From contig NC_081411.1 of the NCBI RefSeq assembly GCF_030272615.1, forward strand, positions 42,459,140-42,523,139: a stretch of DNA of 64,000 nt, in the 5' to 3' direction. The stretch comes from Cryptomeria japonica. Taxonomy: Eukaryota > Streptophyta > Pinopsida > Cupressales > Cupressaceae. The notes below the pieces were generated by a model that searched no databases, had not been told where the DNA came from, and saw nothing but the letters and a program-made list of their open reading frames with translations. Positions 34,480 to 46,726 of the stretch are shown one piece after another. The position numbers were made by a program, and so were the translations under genes. Positions within the stretch are counted from its first letter, which is position 1; each line of letters starts with the position of its first letter.

Positions 34480-36008
34480 AAGAAGTAAACATAGCAGAAG
34501 GGGAGGTTGTACATAACATCCTTCTGGCAAAATCACTAAGCAAAGAAGAAAAAGACAGATTCATTCATATTTTCAAACAAAGATCTATCAAATTTTCTTG
34601 GTCCTATGCAGATATGCCAGGTTTAGACTCTGAGTTAGTATTGCATCATTTACCTTTGATACCAGGAGTTAAACCTTACAAGCAAAAATTGAGGAAAATG
34701 CATCCAAGTATTGCATTACTGGTTAAGATAGAACTACAAAAGTTGTTGGATGTAGGTTTCGTTTAACCTATTGATTATGCAGAATGGATATCCAACTTGG
34801 TACCTATGACTAAGCCCACAAGAGGAATAATAATTTGCACAAACTTTCAGGATCTAAATAAAGCTTGTCCTTAGGATGACTTTCCGCTACCCAATATCGA
34901 TATGATTGTCGACCTAGCAATAGGGAAGGAAATGCTATCCTTGATGGATGGATTCTCAGGATATAACCAGATTAAAATTGCACCAGAAGATCAACATAAA
35001 ATGACCTTTCCATGCCCATGGGGAATATATTGCTGGAATGTGATGCCATTCGGTCTCAAAAATGCCGAAGCAACATACCAAAGAGCTATGACAACGTTGT
35101 TCCATGACATGATCCACAACATAATGGAAGATTATGTGGATGACATATTGGCTAAATCACAAACAAGAGAAGGTCACCTCATGGTCCTTTCATAGATATT
35201 CAATCGGTTGGAGCAATATAATGTCAGATTAAACCTGAAGAAGTGTGTTTTTGGTGTAACAACAGGTAAACTATTGGGGTTCATAGTATCAAACAAAGGA
35301 GTTGAAGTGGACCCTACTAAGGTCAAGGTAGTCATTGATATGCCACCTCCATCAACACTTAAACAACTCAGAGGGTTACAAGGAAGACTGCAATCCATAA
35401 GAAGATTCATAGCACAGTTGGCAGATAAGTGTCACCCATTCTAGCATTTACTCAGGAAAGGAGTTACTTTTAAATGGATAAAACAATGCCAGGAAGCTTT
35501 TCAAGCTCTGAAAGATTATCTTGTACACACACCTGTGTTAGTATCACCTACTCTAGGAAAACCTTTATTGTTATACATATCAACAACAAACTCAGCTCTA
35601 GGAGCTTTGTTGGCACCACATGAGGACAAAGGAAAAGAAAGAGCCATTTATTATATAAGTAGGACTCTGATTGGCTATGAGCTTAATTATAACCCTATAG
35701 AACAAGCATTCTTAGCAGTAATCTTTACATCCCAAAAGCTCAAACATTACATGCTAAGTCATAAGGTACAACTTATTGCATGCTTTGATCCACTCAAGTA
35801 CCTATTGAGCAGAGCAACAATGGCCAGACGATTGGCTAAATGGGTCATGATCTTGAGTGAGTTTGACATAGAGTACATAGATAGAAAGGCCATTAAAGGA
35901 CAAATTATAGCAGATCAGTTAGTAGAGGCTCCTTTACAAGATAGTCATCCATTACTCATAGACTTTCCAGACAAAGCAGTGTTTACATTGACAACATCTT
36001 TAATATAG
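34480..36008 (+). pseudogene. Reverse transcriptase and RNase H of gypsy A
   Basis: Lead-in ILLAKSLSKEEKDRF and FSWSYADMPGLDSE, then WISNLVPMTKP, DDFPLPNIDMIVDLA, LMDGFSGYNQIKIAPEDQ, WNVMPFGLKNAEATYQRA and MEDYVDDIL (catalytic YVDD present). RNase H has LLLYISTTNSALGALLAP, YYISRTLIGYELNYNPIE and ARRLAKWVMILSEFDIEYI. Stops near 34765, 34875, 35195 and 35444 with little frame change. Confidence 0.87.
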
Positions 36009-36420
36009 AAATTATACTTTGAATGGGTCATATACAAGTCATGGATCTAGAGCAGGGATTCTATTCATTACTACTCAAGGGGATTCTATACCTAAATAAT
36101 TTAGGATAAATTTTCCATGCACAAACAATATAGCTAAATATGAAGCTCTTCTCATAGGACTTCATACAACTATACAGTGGAGAATACACAAATTACAGGT
36201 CTATGGTGATTCATAATTGATTGTAAACTAGGTAAATGATGATTACAATACAAAAGATGACAAACTCATGCTTTATAAGAAGCTAGTAGAAGATTACAAG
36301 GAGCACTTCAGCAAAATCACCTTCGAACAGATCCCAAGAATACAAAACAAGGCAGTAGATGCAATGGCCACCATAGGATCTCTTCTAAATATGCCCGCTA
36401 ATGAAACTTAGTTTGAATTC
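36009..36420 (+). pseudogene. Second RNase H of gypsy A (decayed)
   Basis: After a stop at 36006-36008 comes LYFE (for LYFDGS), then broken sequence aligning with B, including VYGDS near 36200 and ending NKAVDAMATIGSLLNMP. The domain is recognisable mainly by alignment with B. Confidence 0.6.
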
Positions 36421-37757
36421 ATCATAGAATAGTTGATGCTACCGGCTTATGAGACTCCTCCAGCAGAACATGTATGCACAATTGTGGGTCCAGAATCACC
36501 TTGGTACAATGAAATATATACATATTTACACACTCAATACATGTCACTGGATTTGTCTAGAAATCAAAGGAAGACCTTTATTCGTCAGGCATCTAGATAC
36601 ACCATTATAGTTGATCCTTTGTATAGAAAGGGTTTTGATGGAACTCTTCTCCGATGTCTGGATGAGAATGAAGTGCACCTTTCTTTAAAAGAAGTCCATG
36701 ATGGAATTTGTGGGGCACACCAAAGTGGTCCACCCTTGTCAAAGAAATTATTGAGAATAGGTTATTACTGGCCAACCATGGAAAAGGATGCTTACAAGTA
36801 TGTACAGAAGTGTAAACAATGCCAAATGCATGGAGACCTCATTCATGCACCAGCACAAGATCTCCAGCCAATTACATCACCATGGCCTTTTTCACAATAG
36901 GGATTAGATCTAGTAGGTAAAATCAACCATACTTCATCCAATGGGCATAAGTTTATATTAACAGCCACTAAGTACTTTACCAAATGGGTTGAGGCAATTC
37001 CTCTCACATACATCATTGGAAAACAGATAGAAAAATTCATGCTCAACTACATTATATGTAGATATGGGATCCCAATGTGCTTCGTGACAGATAATGGATG
37101 TCCATTTAAAAACCAGGAAGGGAAAGAGTTGTGTGACAAATTTCAAATACAACAAAGATTTGCCACACCATATTATCCACAAAGCAATGGACAAGCAGAG
37201 GCTACAAATAAAACAATATTGAAAATACTTAAGAAAGTTGTCACTGATACAGGAAGGGGCTGGCATCTCCAGCTAAATCCTGCTCTTTGGACCTACAGAA
37301 CAGGAGCACGCACACCTACAAGAGAAACACCATATTCTTTGGTCTATGGTACATAAGTAATACTCCCCATTAAAATAGAATACCTTCTCTAAGAGTTTCC
37401 TTACAGAACATCATATCAGAGGAAGACTACAGAGTAGCAAGGTTACAAGAACTAGAAATACTTGATGAAAAAAGACAAACAACATTCAATCATTTACAAG
37501 GATATGAAAACAGACTGAGACAGAGTTACAATAAGAGAGTCCACCCATGAAATTTTGAAGTGAGAGATCTAGTTCTTAAGGAGAATCAAAGGAACCTAGC
37601 AGAATGAGAGAAGCGAGGGAAATTCGAACCTAACTGGCTAGGTCCTTTCATAATAACAAGGGTTGTAGGAAATGGAGCATATAATTTGGCTACCATGGAG
37701 GGAGATCCGCTCTCTGACCTGATGAACAACACACATCTTAATAGATATTATACCTAA
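36421..37757 (+). pseudogene. Integrase of gypsy A
   Basis: Zinc finger VHDGICGAHQSG and KCKQCQMHGDLIHAPAQD (36433-36900), a stop at the first base of the core, then GLDLVGKI, FTKWVEAIPL, VTDNGCPFKNQ and YYPQSNGQAEATNKTILKIL (D,D,E visible). The C-terminal domain has KFEPNWLGPFII. Ends near 37757. Confidence 0.85.
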
Positions 37758-40093
37758 GAGCTGTACAATTTAGGTTTTACTTTCTGCATTGCATATCATA
37801 TTTATTCAAAACACTGCATTACATGTATTTTGCTTTTTTAAATGCATTGCATTCTCAAAAGTTTCCGCATCTTCATATAGCAGCATCAATAAAACAAGGC
37901 AACTGCTCAAGTTTATCATTTGTTTGCATTTAAGAGAAACAAAGGTCATTTCCTTTCTTAGATATTCAGACATGAAGTCTTTGAGGTCCTAAGGTCATTC
38001 ATTTTCAACATCACCCTGCGACAACACTTTACTTATGGTTGGGTAGTGATTTCACTATTTGAGACTTGTTAACTCAAAATATATCAATTGCTATATCTCA
38101 AACACAATAAATCTCTAAATTCATTCTAGACACCTAGTTGATCATATGACTAGTGAGAAATGAAAAAATTCTACTTCAGTGCCACTGTAATTGTCACACC
38201 CAAGTAGGTTTCAATACTTACAAGTCAAGGCAAGAAAATAAAAAGAAAAAATGTTATGCCAAATATTCATCTCAAGGCAAAAGAGAAATGATATATAAAT
38301 GAAATATCATGCATGCAAGTGCGATAAAAAGCTTGACTATGGGAACATGAAAGTAACTCCATCAGGGCTATGAACGCCTGCTAGCAATGGAGAAATATTT
38401 AAAAAATTACAGCCTATAACCTTGTCGAAGCTCTCAAGTCTTACTGGCAGCGAGGCTCTATTTAGGATGCTTTTGAAGTTAGGATAATCCATGTAGCTAA
38501 GTCATATAGGATGCTAAGGATCTTTAGTGAACACAAGAACAAGAATTAACTCATCTGCACACACATGGGCAAAAGAAGATCAAAGTTTCAAGAACCAATG
38601 GGGAAGTTTTCCGTGTCTCCATTTGTAAATCCTCGTCACGACATGTGTTGATTTGAATGTTCCAAGGGACCTAAAGGATCGATTGACTACTTATCTATGA
38701 AATGTTTTGCACCTCCATTTCAATTGGTGTATTACAAAATGCGACAACAAACATGGTTAACCTTGTTCGAATAGGAAATACATCGTCATCATGCGTACTG
38801 CATTAAAATAGGTCATGTCAAAATTCATTGTCTCCACATACATTCTGTAGATCATAATGTCATACAGGTCTGCACACTGGGGGCATAACTGAAAAAATCC
38901 TAAATATCATATAAAGTCTTGAAAAAATATCAAAAATAGTGAAAAACTCAAAATCAATAAAAAACATTCAAAAATCAATCCACATAATCCAAAAACATCA
39001 AAAAAGCTCTTGGAAAAGAACTAAACAATAAAAAATCAATCAATCAAAAAACTTGCAATAAAATGTCTTGTGAGAAACAAATACCCTAGCAGATATCCAA
39101 CAAACGCTTCGCATGGAGTTAACAAAGGATACGACTATCCAGTCAAACACCTGCAATCAATTGATCAACCTGTCTTATCAATCATATCATATCCATATCA
39201 AAGTGATCATTATCTTGTCTTAAACAGAAGAGGATACACTCGAAATCAGACAGGTCAGTCTTAAACAGGATCTGCAACTTTCTGAGATCAAACATTATCA
39301 ACGATCACATCAAGCAACTGAGAATGAAGGCACAAGGTCAGTATAGCTGCTGAATTTTGTCCAGGTTAGTCTTTATCTTTTATCATTTGGCGACATATAT
39401 TGTTCCTATGCTACTCAAGGATGTCTACAAGTGACTAGAGGAGCTCTGATGGGCATTATCTTTTTCTTTGTTTGTTGTTTGTGGTGTGAACCAATGAAAT
39501 TCTAGGGAAATTTCTCTAGTGGGTGTCTGTGATAAGAGCCTTCACATCAAGGTGAAATCACCACACATACCTCGACCCCTAGCATAATTCCCAAAATGGA
39601 GGGTTCACTCCTTGTCTGCTACGTGTTTGTTTCTACAATGAGATATCTTTACATCTTGGTTCCTTACACCTTGATGTGCTAAGCTCCATTGTTCAATAAA
39701 TAAGGCTCGGTGATGAATATATATTGATGCAATAAAATATGTGACATAGGTTCATGATTCATTCAATTTCATTCTCATCTCATTTGCTTATTGATAGTTT
39801 GTTGATTTCTCATCTTGTTTCTAAATCGCAGTCTCTCTAACATTCTCTCTATCATCAATTATTCTCTCTATCATCTAACTAACATTTCTTCAAGGTGTAT
39901 CGGAGTTAAAATTTGTCCTAACATTATCAACCAAAAACAAAACATTCATATAGATTCCATTTACATTCATATAGATCCATTTACATTCATATAGGTTCCA
40001 TTGAATTCATTATAGGTTTCATTAAACACTCATTAAACATCATTAAGCATATATGTACTATCATTGCATTCAAAAACCACATATAATCAAATA
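37758..40093 (+). other. 3' noncoding region of gypsy A up to solo LTR F
   Basis: No gene found. It contains an A-rich tract at 38890-39060 (CAAAAAT, GAAAAA words), placed like the one in B, the block near 39360-39720 that aligns with B, and short repeats of ACATTCATATAGATTCCATTT near 39945-40020. The stretch 38100-38880 has no recognisable content. Confidence 0.6.
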
Positions 40094-40098
40094 GATAT

Positions 40099-41545
40099 TG
40101 ATGCCCTCCTAAATGGCACAAGGTTAGTCTATGATCAAATAGCACAAAACACACAAAAACATTAGTGTTAATCAATCAAAAACTAATCTATGAAGGCATA
40201 CCAAAAGAGACACTAAAAAGCATGCTAATTTATCTAATAAACAAAACACAGATTATGAGGCATCTCCAACTGCCTCTTAGCATGGCCTTAGCTTCTTCTC
40301 CCTTGTTCCTCTCCTCTCCAAGTTCCAAAATAGTGTAGCTCTCAGCAGCTTTTTGCACTATGGATGCTTATGGAAGATTGAGATTTAATATTAAGCTTCA
40401 AATATGAAATGAAAAGCTAAATACTATGCTATTGATGCTAAAATGATTGATTTTACCAAAAAGACAAGATTTTAGTTATGCTATGCTAAATGCTCTCTAA
40501 AAATGTCTATAGCCTAAATGCATACAAGTTTTCAGGATCTGGATTATGAAGGAATGGGCTCTATTTATAGGAAAAATGGAGCAATGGATGGCCAGGATTG
40601 AAAGGTTTAATCAAGGGTCAAGCTTGAAAGTTGGGGATCCATGTGCACAATTTGTACCAATGAAATGGTGACAAGTGTCAACACAGGATTGGGTTGAAAG
40701 AAGAGGTTGGAGGCATTAAAGGCCTGAGAAGACCTCATGGTTATCTAAAGGCTAAGGGTCAAGTCTAAATTAAGATTATCCACTGGATTAAGAGTTAATC
40801 CAAGGATAAACCTTTGTGCAAATGATTAAGAGATAATCATGGTCAAAGCATTAAAGGCTTGATGAGACCCTTGGGTTGGGTAGAGGTTGAGTCAAAACAA
40901 ATGTTTTAACCATGTGGAAGGGTTTGGGTTAACCATTAATGGTTTTTGGAAACTTTGGGGATTAAGTGGTTGAAAGTTGGAAGCCTTTAAAGGTTATCAA
41001 AGACTTTGAGGAATTAAGTGGTTGAAGGTTGAAAGCCTTTAATGGTTATCAAAGACTTTTAGGCTTTGAGAAGTGACTTCCCTTTGCTTAGGAATGTGAC
41101 AATATTTAGGGGATGGATTAGGCTAATTAGGAAGGGGTTAGAAGAATCTAGAAGGGGATTAGATTTTGCAAGTGGATTTGGTGGGTGAGGGAAAATAGGA
41201 TTTTATTAAAATAAAAATTCATTTATTTCAATAAATGTGTGCAAGTTGCATTTGTAGGAAAATGCAAGTGGGTTGGAGATAATGATTTAAATAAATGTTT
41301 TATTTAATTTATTTAAAAGAGGAAAAGGGGATTTAATTAAATAGATTGATTTTATTTATTTAATTGATTGGAATTGGATTTAATGAATTAATTAAAATAA
41401 ATTGAATAATTTATTTAATTAATAGAAGAATGTTTGGGGATGAATTAATTAAATATTAATTTAATTAACTGATGGCTAGTGGATTTTTAATCAAATAAAT
41501 AGCGAATATTTATTTAATTAAGCTGGACAGATTTGTGTGACTACA
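40099..41545 (-). mobile_element. Solo LTR F, related to the LTR of E
   Basis: 1447 bp, minus orientation: TGTAGTCACACAAATC at the right end and TGATGCCCTCC at the left (plus strand). Perfect GATAT duplication (40094-40098 and 41546-41550). Its body matches the LTR of E over blocks such as CTCTATTTATAGGAAAAAT.GAGCAATGGATGG and CCAATGAAATGGTGACAA. No internal region, so it arose by LTR-LTR recombination. Confidence 0.88.
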
Positions 41546-41696
41546 GATATTCATCTTTAAAAACTCATAGCATCATTTAAGCATACATGTAAGCAACACA
41601 TAAATAGATCATTAAAACTGCATCTCATATAGATAACTCAAAATGATAATGTGTACAAATACAATAAACAAGCCCAAAGGCTTAGATAACATGATC

Positions 41697-44043
41697 AAAA
41701 TGAAATCTCAACCAACACTGCCTCTGTCAGCAGGTGGATCCTGTCCACTAGATCCTGCCCCAGGATGTCGAGGTGGTCCCATAACACCACCACTGCTAGT
41801 CCATCGTGAAGTAGATCTACTTGATCTCCTCCCCATAAACGCACTGAAGCTAGGCTCTCTCTGACCCTCAGGGATGGAGCATGTCTATAATAAATAGCCT
41901 CTTGCGTAGTAGTGAAATACCTATCTGCCTGGTTGCACGCATCTGTACCTGCTCTAAATAACTGATCAAAGACATCCATGGTAATCCGACATCTCCAGAT
42001 TGCCTCATCTCTCTCTCTCTATCGAGATGATCCCTCTCGGCCTCTAAAGCACCATAATCAACATGATAAACCTCTCGCTCGACATCTCGTCTGGCAACCT
42101 CCTCCTCCAAACTCTGGACCCGCGCTCTAAGAGTTTGTGGATCATCCTCATCACCCACCTACTCTCTCCCACCCTCAACAATAGGAGCATCCTCCAACTC
42201 TGACATATCATCATAATCATCTCCATCCTCACTGCTCGATGACTCTGAAGAATCATCGCTGCCCTCTTTGCTAATAGATTCGGTGTCTCCACCAATGTCT
42301 ACATCCTCATCTCCTCCTTCGACTCCACCCTCATCTCCTCCTGTGACTCTCTCCCCAAAGTTTATCCTCAACCGTTGTCTAGGGTGGCATATCTGCTGTG
42401 CTATAATCAGAACAACAGGATTAGTAAGTGGAGTAGGTCTATATCTGGCAAACCAAGCATCATACTCAAGTGTCATCCCTGGATCTGCTGTACCTCTACC
42501 CCAACCCCAGAGTAATGGCTGCAGAGCATCAAACTCAATAGAAGCAACATGTGGCTGAATGCAAACACCCCAATCAGATACCTCCCGAGATACATGAGAA
42601 AAATAAGTAGTAACCACTGGTGTCACCTGTACCTCACCAAACTATCTCAGTACCTGCCCTAGAAGATACAACTCAATAATCTACTGGGTCTCGAAGGTCC
42701 TACCGATAAGATATCTCTACTATCGACAGAAAGGCAAGTGTACAGTGTCATCCACCCAATCGGGGCAATCTAAGTATGGTCTCCAAATGAAATGTTGTAA
42801 TATGTCCAACTAATGTCTCCAATACAAGGTGTTACCAGAACCCCTATGTCTGATACCTTCTGTATACCTAAAAGCATAAGGCTCACCAGGCTGCAAATCA
42901 ACATGAATAACGAGCCTCGAAATAGAAATATGCTCCCATGCCCAAGTATGGAGCAATGTCACACAGAAATGATAGACTAATATCCGAGATATACAATACC
43001 ATGCATCTGATAATACAAGATGGCTAATAGACATGGACCCCATGCATACAATCATCAATGAACAATCATATCATGAAGCACTCTACCCCATCCAATAGGG
43101 AATCTGTGACCTTGTCTCTCAGGTATCAACAAACCACTGACAACACTGCATAGTATAATAGTCATGTCATCATAATCTAACCAGGCCCAAGGGATGTCAT
43201 ATCGGCCACTGATATGTAAGTCCTATATCTCACACTCGAAAAGTGCACACAATCCAGCAATGTCATCGTCATGATCATAAACAACTCTCTCACCATGAAT
43301 CAAAATACGTAGTATACGCCATACATCCTCTAATGTAATGGATGCCTCACCAGTCAGAAGATGAAATGAACAAGTCTTAGAGTGCCACCGCTCTATCAAA
43401 GCTGTAATCATGGTCCTATTGGCCGTAACCTCTGGCAAGTGTAAAACGTGATATAGACCAAGTTGTCGAATATGCTCGACCTCCTCATCAAGTAAATTTG
43501 CACGAAGATCAAGTCCACTGGGTCTGCTCTGTCAACAGTATAACACTCCAATGTTCTCCTACAATGAGAAAATGTTGCAAACATCAGATATCGGATTCTA
43601 AAAATCAAAAAAATATTTTCACAATGCATGACACAAATTATACAATCAACAGCTGCATGATAGTTATGACTAATGCGGTACAATTATGACTCTTGCATGA
43701 CATTTAAGGCTAATGCATAATGAAATGAACTCTTGCATGACATTTAAAGCTAATGTGTAGAGAAATCAGTGAATGCGGCATGTTTAAGGCTAATACGTAA
43801 CACTTATGACGCATGCGTAACATTAAAAGCATTTGTGGTACACTTAACACTTATGCGTAAACATCGATAGCCAAATGCATAATCCAATGCAAAAATTTAT
43901 CATGGAATTTTTTTTGGAAAAAAGCAAAAAAAAGGCAAAAAATCATGAAAAAGTTGGAAAAATACCATGTCACCAGTCCCAGGAGGTCTCTGATATGAAC
44001 ATACTTGGTCAGATAGGTGTAATCGCACTCTATAACTAGCCAT
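41697..44043 (-). pseudogene. Antisense plant mobile domain gene of gypsy A (two exons, decayed)
   Basis: Minus strand. Exon 1 44043-43966 (26 codons, MASYRVRLHL to RPPGTGDM, no stop), donor GTATTTTTCC. Exon 2 from 43528 after GTTGACAG, phase 0, with HIRQLGLYHVLHLPEVTANR, ALIERWHSKTCSFHLLTGEA, SITLEDVWRIL, HGERV, then (after a stop and a frame change near 43070) LLHTWAWEHISISRL and FIWRPYLDCPDWVDD. Then EYDAWFARYRPTPLTNPVVL, a Ser/Asp/Glu stretch, a coiled coil (RARVQSLEEEVARRDVERE), and a tail with GGVMGPPRHPGAGSSG ending near 41697. Same domain order as in B. Stops near 43221, 43073, 42809 and 42157 plus a frame change before the tail. Confidence 0.82.
43529..43965 (-). other. Intron 1 of the antisense gene of gypsy A, with short hairpins
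   Basis: 437 bp between exon 1 and exon 2, phase 0. It contains repeated units of a TGCAT-type stem, a 14-nt loop (GACATTTAAGGCTA and variants) and an ATGCA-type stem at 43653-43678, 43694-43717 and 43734-43757, followed by looser copies to 43870. The donor is weaker than in B, so an alternative donor a few bases upstream is possible. Confidence 0.6.
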
Positions 44044-44136
44044 GATGATGAAATACTCACAGGAAAGCACAAAAAATTGTAGAGAATACAAAGAACTTAC
44101 CAAATACCAAATGAGCAAATGAAAACATAAAATCTC

Positions 44137-44144
44137 TATTTATA
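44137..44144 (-). promoter_or_regulatory. TATA box of the antisense gene of gypsy A
   Basis: TATAAATA on the minus strand (context GAGCTATAAATAGAG), 94 bp before the ATG at 44043. Confidence 0.7.
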
Positions 44145-44402
44145 GCTCAAAATTAGGGTTTTTTGACACCTCGACGCCTGTGGTCTCTGCCAGCTTCAAA
44201 CAACTTGTAGCCTATTCAAACGATCTCGAAATGGCACAAAACTTCACATACTTTCTTTTTACACTGATATCGAAAACATGGTCTCAATTTTTGATTTTTT
44301 CGACCACTTTTCCAAGGGGGCATATATACACTATACAACAGTACCAAGACATACTAGGGCATAGATTTTTTGTTTTCTTTGAAACAAGGTCGTTTCAACT
44401 TT

Positions 44403-44420
44403 GTCTCAAAGAGGGGCAAA
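44403..44420 (+). promoter_or_regulatory. Polypurine tract of gypsy A
   Basis: GTCTCAAAGAGGGGCAAA directly before the 3' LTR. Confidence 0.8.
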
Positions 44421-45651
44421 TGTAGACACCTAAAAATGTCTCATTGATCATGTACTAACTATTCCTCTAATTGATTAAATAATTCTTTAATTATTTAATT
44501 AAGTGAATTATTCTTATTCTTCTAAATCATCTTACTAATTATTCTACTTCACTCTTATCATCATTTAATCATTAACCATTTTCCAAATATTAATTAAATA
44601 TTTATTATTTAATTAGTTATGATTAATTCTCCAATTTAAATAATCTTTATTATTTAAATAAATTAATTCTTATTCTTTCATCATTTAATCATTCAACCCT
44701 CTTCTGAATATTAATTAAATATTTATTATTTAATTAATTGTGATTTTATCCTTTAATTTGAATAATCTTTATTATTTAATTAAAGTCAATTTCTAAATTA
44801 ATTAAATAGTTTCTTTAAATTATTTAATTAGCTAATTAATTCTTCCATTTCCAAATTCCCAAATTCTAATTTCATTTAATTTCATTCAATTTCATATTCT
44901 TCTAATTCTTCCAAATTCAAATACATGTGCATGCTTTCAAAAATCAAATTGAAAATCAAAGTCAAGTTCTAAATATATTCAAATGCTAAATTGAATTTAA
45001 TTCAATTATTTGAATAAATCTCATGCAAAGATTAAATTGAAAAATCTAAGTTAAAGTGCAAGCACATGCTAAATTAATTAAGTAATTCATTTATCTCTCC
45101 AATCTCTATTTCCATCTTTTAGTCAGCTTTTTCTAAATTAAGCTTTCTTTGTCATCTTCTTCATTTCCTCCAATCATTCTTTTTCTTCCTTCAGTTAGCT
45201 TTTTCTCAATCAGTTAACTCCTTTAATCTATTCAATCTATTATGTTTCACCTCTAAATCAATAGTTCAACTATCAATTTTCATGTGAGCTCACCTGAGTT
45301 CCACCTCTTCATCAATCTATTCCACCTTTCAATCAATCCTCTTCAATTATCTATAAATTGAGCATCCAATCTCCATTTTCAACAATCACGAACTTTGAAT
45401 CTTTGTGTCACTTGTAGGTTACCAGCGCAATGTCTGAGAGCCATCATACCACAGAGAAGAGAAGAGCAATGGAAGCTATATGCGATCTTGGAATAGGGAG
45501 TTTTGATTGATTTTATTTATAATTCCTATTTCTTGTTATTGTGTTATTTCATTGTTAGTTTATTAGAATTCTTTGATTAGATAGGGATTTGTGATTTCCC
45601 TTTGATCCTAATTGACGTTATTGAATTAAAAAGATGATTTTTTAGATGACA
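44421..45651 (+). repeat. 3' LTR of gypsy A
   Basis: About 1231 bp, TGTAGACACCTAAAAATGTC to TTTAGATGACA. Small indels against the 5' copy, for example near 44938-44965 and 45060-45090. Confidence 0.9.
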
Positions 45652-46726
45652 AAGGCAACTGCAATTAATGAATTGAGAACAATGGCAAACACTTCAGTTA
45701 ACATAGACATTCTGATTGGGAAGTTATCTGCTTTTGAGCTTGAAGAATTTGGACCTTCTGTAGCTAAAAAGTCTGAACCTACTTTTCATGCATCATCATC
45801 ATATACCAGAAAGAGTGATTGGAAAGCCCTATATGCAAAAGAACTAGAAGATGTAAGGAAAGAGAATGAGGAATTTGAGCAACTTGAAGCCTTTTTTCTT
45901 AGAAGAGTACCTAAAGGACCAACATGAAGTAAGTATGTAGGAAAAGCACCTTTTAAATGTTTTGCATGTAATAAGATTGGTCATTTTTAAAGAAAGAGTT
46001 AAGAAATCATTTAAGCCCAATCAGAATAGATATAGATTCAAGAGAAACAAACAATACTATATAGAAGATGAGGAAGGAGTAATGATGACTCTAAGGATGA
46101 GCCGACAAAAGACTCTGCTAGTATATCTGGCAATGGAAATGAATGGGTGTTATATGCCTTAAAGGAAGATGGTCCAGAACTGGATATCAAGAATGAAGAA
46201 AAGGCCCTAGCAACAAAAGTTGAAGACAAGGATGAATGGGTAATTGATAGTGCATGCTCCCATCATATGAATAGAAATAAAAGAAAATTTATGTCCCTAC
46301 ATGAATACAATGGTAGTCAAGTAAGATTTGGAGATGAAAAAGCATGTATGATCAAAGGTAGAGGTACCATTGCTCTGGATGGTAAGCATAATACTGATAA
46401 TGTCTATTATGTATAAGGTTTAAAGCATAATATTTTGAGTGTTGGTCAATTGGTGGACAAGGGATTCCAACTTGAATTCAAAGATAGAAAATGCAAAATC
46501 ATTGACAAGACTGGTTTGGAGATTGCTACCGGTACTCAGACTGGAGGTAATATCACTCACTTGAACACTGGTAATAAGAAATGTTTGATTTCTCATATTG
46601 ATGAGAGTTGGCTATGGCATAAGAGGTTGTGTCATGTTTATTTTGATTTTACTGTCAAGATCAGTTCAACAAAGGCAGTTAGAGATATACCTAAGGTTAT
46701 CAAGCCTCATAATCCAGTATGTAAGG
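45652..46726 (+). pseudogene. Gag end and protease of copia C
   Basis: Resumes the gag frame with TAINELRTMANTS and LIGKLSAFELEEFGP. The zinc knuckle starts CFACNKIGHF and then is lost in a deletion/frame change near 45985. Protease WVIDSACSHHM has Ala for Gly in the D-S-G triplet. GAG-pre-integrase: GLKHNILSVGQLVDKGFQ, LWHKRLCHVYFDF. It ends at VCKA, where E inserts at TAAGG. Confidence 0.82.

Larger units (their letters stand above)
9715..45651 (+). mobile_element. Gypsy element A (Tat type) with antisense mobile-domain gene; contains B and F
   Basis: LTRs at 9715-10950 and 44421-45651. Flanks AAGGT (9710-9714) and AAGGC (45652-45656) form a 5-bp duplication with one change. Order: primer site, long leader, gag (interrupted by B), protease, G-patch, RT, RNase H, second RNase H, integrase, 3' noncoding region (with solo LTR F), antisense plant mobile domain gene, polypurine tract, LTR. 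The second RNase H, G-patch and integrase C-terminus point to the Tat lineage. Without B and F it would be about 18 kb. Confidence 0.9.

Noticed and set aside
42044..42558. Alternative frames over the acidic region of the antisense gene in A
   Set aside because: Low-complexity Ser/Asp/Glu coding sequence leaves all frames open; only the frame continuous with the mobile domain is supported.
9710..46726. Shared AAGG at the insertion sites of A and E in copia C as a target preference
   Set aside because: Only two events, the duplications differ (AAGGT and TAAGG), and the site is common.
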